A stretch of 64,000 nucleotides of DNA, taken from the NCBI RefSeq assembly GCF_000504305.1, contig NZ_KI632512.1, positions 2,737,469 through 2,801,468 on the forward strand, written 5' to 3'. Source of the stretch: Nitratidesulfovibrio termitidis HI1 (GTDB lineage: Bacteria; Desulfobacterota; Desulfovibrionia; Desulfovibrionales; Desulfovibrionaceae). The notes beneath the pieces were generated by a model, which saw only the letters and a list, made by a program, of their open reading frames with translations, did not search any database and was not told the origin of the DNA. Below, piece after piece: positions 62,273 to 64,000 of the stretch (the stretch's first letter is position 1; each line of letters begins with the position of its first letter). The position numbers and the translations under genes are program-made.

Positions 62273-64000
62273 ATGAAACTACGAATGGAATGCATCTTTC
62301 GCGACAGGGTGGGCATCGTGTCCGACCTTTCCTCGCTGCTGGCCGGACAGGCGCTGTCCATCGTCTCCATGGAAGTGGAGCGCCGTCCCGGTGGTGCTGC
62401 GGCCCCGCTCGCCAGCGGTTCGACCCCCGACCCCGCTCCCGCCCCTGCGTCCGCCTCCATCCCCGGCATGGACCGCGCCTTTGTGTATCTGGAGGCCGAC
62501 AGCCCCAGCGACGTGGACCGCGCCGCCCTGTTCGAGACGCTGGGCCGCATCCCCGACCTGCTGGAATTCCGCATCGTGGACACCCTGCCCGCGGAGGAGC
62601 GCGCCAACCGCTTTCTGGTGCTGCTGGACAACCTGCGCGACGGGGTGCTGTCCATCGACGCGCAGGGGCGGGTGACCTCCATCAACAAGGTGGCCCGCGA
62701 GGCCTACGGGTGTACGGGCGGGGCTGTCGAATCTGGCACGTCGGGCGTGACAGGCAAGCCGGGCACGCCGGGGAGCGCACCCGCCGCAGACCTGTCCGGC
62801 CTGCCCCTGGACGCGCTGGGTCTGCCCGACCGGGGCATCCTGGACTGCCTGTCCGGGCGCGAACTGGTGGACGCCAAGCGCGAGGTGGCGACCCCAAGCG
62901 GCGGGCGGCTGCAATTCTTCGTCACCCGCAGGCCCATCCGCGACGGTGAGGGGCGCATCATCGGCGCGGTGGAAGTGGCCCGCGACATGCGCGAAATCCG
63001 CAAGCTGGCCCGCTCCATCACCGAGCCCGTGCAGGTGACCTTCGGCGACATCGTGGGCCAGCACCCGGCCATCGGCTTTGCCATTTCCTTTGCCCGGCGC
63101 GTGGCCGCCACCGATTCCATCATCGCCATCCGGGGAGAGAGCGGCACCGGCAAGGAACTGTTCGCGCGGGCCATCCACACCGCCAGCGGGCGGCAGGGGC
63201 CGTTCGTGCCGGTGAACTGCGCGGCCCTGCCGGAACAGCTGCTGGAAAGCGAACTGTTCGGCTACGAGGCCGGGGCATTCACCGGCGGGCGGCGCGAGGG
63301 CAAGCCCGGCCTGTTCGAGACGGCGCGCGGCGGCACGGTGCTGCTGGACGAGATAGGCGACATGCCGCTGGCCTCGCAGGCCAAGATGCTGCGGGTGATG
63401 CAGGAGGGCAGCGTGCGCCGGGTGGGCGGCACGGCGGAGGTGCCCGTGGACGTGCGCATCATCACCGCCACCAACCGCACCCTGGAACGGCTGGTGGAGG
63501 AGGGGCGCTTCCGGCAGGACCTGTACTACCGCATCAACGTGCTGCCCATTCACATTCCGCCCTTGAAGGAACGGCCAGAGGACATCGCCGTGCTGGCCGA
63601 GCATTTTCTGCTGGGGCTGGCCGCCCGGCTGGGCGGGCCGGTGCGCAGCCTGTCGCCGGGGGCGCTGGCGCGCCTGGCCGGTCACCACTGGCCGGGCAAC
63701 GTGCGCGAACTGAAGAACGTGGTGGAGCGCGCGGCCATCCTGTGCCCGGACGAGGTAGTGGGGGCGCGGTTCATCCTCTTTGCGCACGAGCTGGAAGGCG
63801 GGCTGTTCGGCGAGTCGGCCCGGCTGGCTGACGGCGTGGCCGATACCGTGGCCGACGCGGCGGCCCTGGCCTCTGGCCACGAGCATCATGGTGACGGTGA
63901 AGGACGGCTCAAGGACATGATTGCCGTTTTTGAAAAACGGATCATCGCCGATGCCGTGGCTGCCGCAGGAAGTGTGCGCAAGGCTGCACGAAAGCTGGGA
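62273..64000 (+). CDS. TyrR-like sigma-54-type regulator (ACT-PAS-AAA+), 3' end outside the window
   Basis: 576 codons are visible and the frame is still open at the window end. An N-terminal ACT-like domain (MKLRMECIFRDRVGIVSDLS) resembles TyrR, which binds aromatic amino acids. A PAS domain follows (DNLRDGVLSIDAQGRVTSIN), broken by a Gly/Ser/Thr-rich insert near residues 145-172. The AAA+ domain has GESGTGKE (about 287), GAFTGG (about 334), VLLDEIGD and WPGNVRELKN. The start of a Fis/TyrR-type helix-turn-helix (SVRKAARKLG) is at the end. The near-intact GAFTGG loop suggests it can contact sigma-54, unlike Escherichia coli TyrR. It probably controls aromatic or amino-acid metabolism, perhaps with the upstream thioesterase gene. 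Confidence 0.9.
   Translation, partial: MKLRMECIFRDRVGIVSDLSSLLAGQALSIVSMEVERRPGGAAAPLASGSTPDPAPAPASASIPGMDRAFVYLEADSPSDVDRAALFETLGRIPDLLEFRIVDTLPAEERANRFLVLLDNLRDGVLSIDAQGRVTSINKVAREAYGCTGGAVESGTSGVTGKPGTPGSAPAADLSGLPLDALGLPDRGILDCLSGRELVDAKREVATPSGGRLQFFVTRRPIRDGEGRIIGAVEVARDMREIRKLARSITEPVQVTFGDIVGQHPAIGFAISFARRVAATDSIIAIRGESGTGKELFARAIHTASGRQGPFVPVNCAALPEQLLESELFGYEAGAFTGGRREGKPGLFETARGGTVLLDEIGDMPLASQAKMLRVMQEGSVRRVGGTAEVPVDVRIITATNRTLERLVEEGRFRQDLYYRINVLPIHIPPLKERPEDIAVLAEHFLLGLAARLGGPVRSLSPGALARLAGHHWPGNVRELKNVVERAAILCPDEVVGARFILFAHELEGGLFGESARLADGVADTVADAAALASGHEHHGDGEGRLKDMIAVFEKRIIADAVAAAGSVRKAARKLG

Overview
The window is a 64 kb, very GC-rich (roughly two thirds G+C) piece of a Desulfovibrio/Nitratidesulfovibrio-type chromosome. 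The case for a sulfate reducer of this group is an inference from content: a 61-residue ferredoxin with a CxxDxxC first motif, a lactate permease, a TRAP dicarboxylate-type transporter, many two-component and sigma-54 regulators, and a YkgJ/TPR gene cluster of the kind I associate with Desulfovibrionaceae. No phage, plasmid, CRISPR or insertion-sequence transposase is visible; it reads as ordinary core and accessory chromosome.

Layout. 1-4 kb: the 3' end of a histidine kinase, its NtrC-type partner and a lone oligopeptide ABC ATPase. 4-11 kb: small or poorly known proteins, an ADP-ribosylglycohydrolase-like enzyme, a YtqB-like methyltransferase and a coupled three-gene set (YkgJ-like, unknown 130 aa, TPR). 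11-21 kb: ferredoxin, HtrA protease, CobT, an ArgP/LysE pair, a DEAD-box helicase with a GIY-YIG gene, a UPF0173 hydrolase, UbiX and tRNA-Arg(CCG). 21-31 kb: lactate permease behind an AT-rich leader, a chemoreceptor, a glycosyltransferase, an MFS exporter with a TetR gene and operator, and a LysE exporter. 31-45 kb: tRNA-Ala(GGC), Lgt, IF-1, a PhoR-like kinase, a diguanylate cyclase, a MerR-like regulator, a TRAP DctPQM operon, a LysR regulator and an MdaB-like reductase. 45-54 kb: a U32 protein with a long charged N-terminus, PyrK-PyrD and bifunctional PutA. 54-59 kb: a ZraP-S-R-type metal-stress system. 59-64 kb: a glycosyltransferase, LysE, a thioesterase and a TyrR-like ACT/PAS/sigma-54 regulator cut by the window end.

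Working together: ZraP, ZraS and ZraR form one circuit. The sensor's extracytoplasmic domain and the periplasmic protein share Met/Gly/His-rich segments, and a near-consensus sigma-54 promoter drives zraP. The TetR gene lies next to an MFS gene whose promoter overlaps a perfect palindrome. ArgP faces a LysE/ArgO exporter. PyrK and PyrD form the NAD-linked dihydroorotate dehydrogenase.

The most unusual signal is between genes. A structured inverted-repeat element occurs about six times (3923, 8894, 30279, 45039, 50127, 54649). In four copies its terminal TAG is the stop codon of the preceding gene, and the stems covary while a 7-nt apical loop stays GAYWARA-like. A second, shorter palindromic module of about 50 bp (REP-like) has been inserted into copies of this element and into terminator hairpins; pairs of empty and filled sites can be read within this one window. 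Several unrelated proteins also carry Gly-rich, collagen-like low-complexity inserts.
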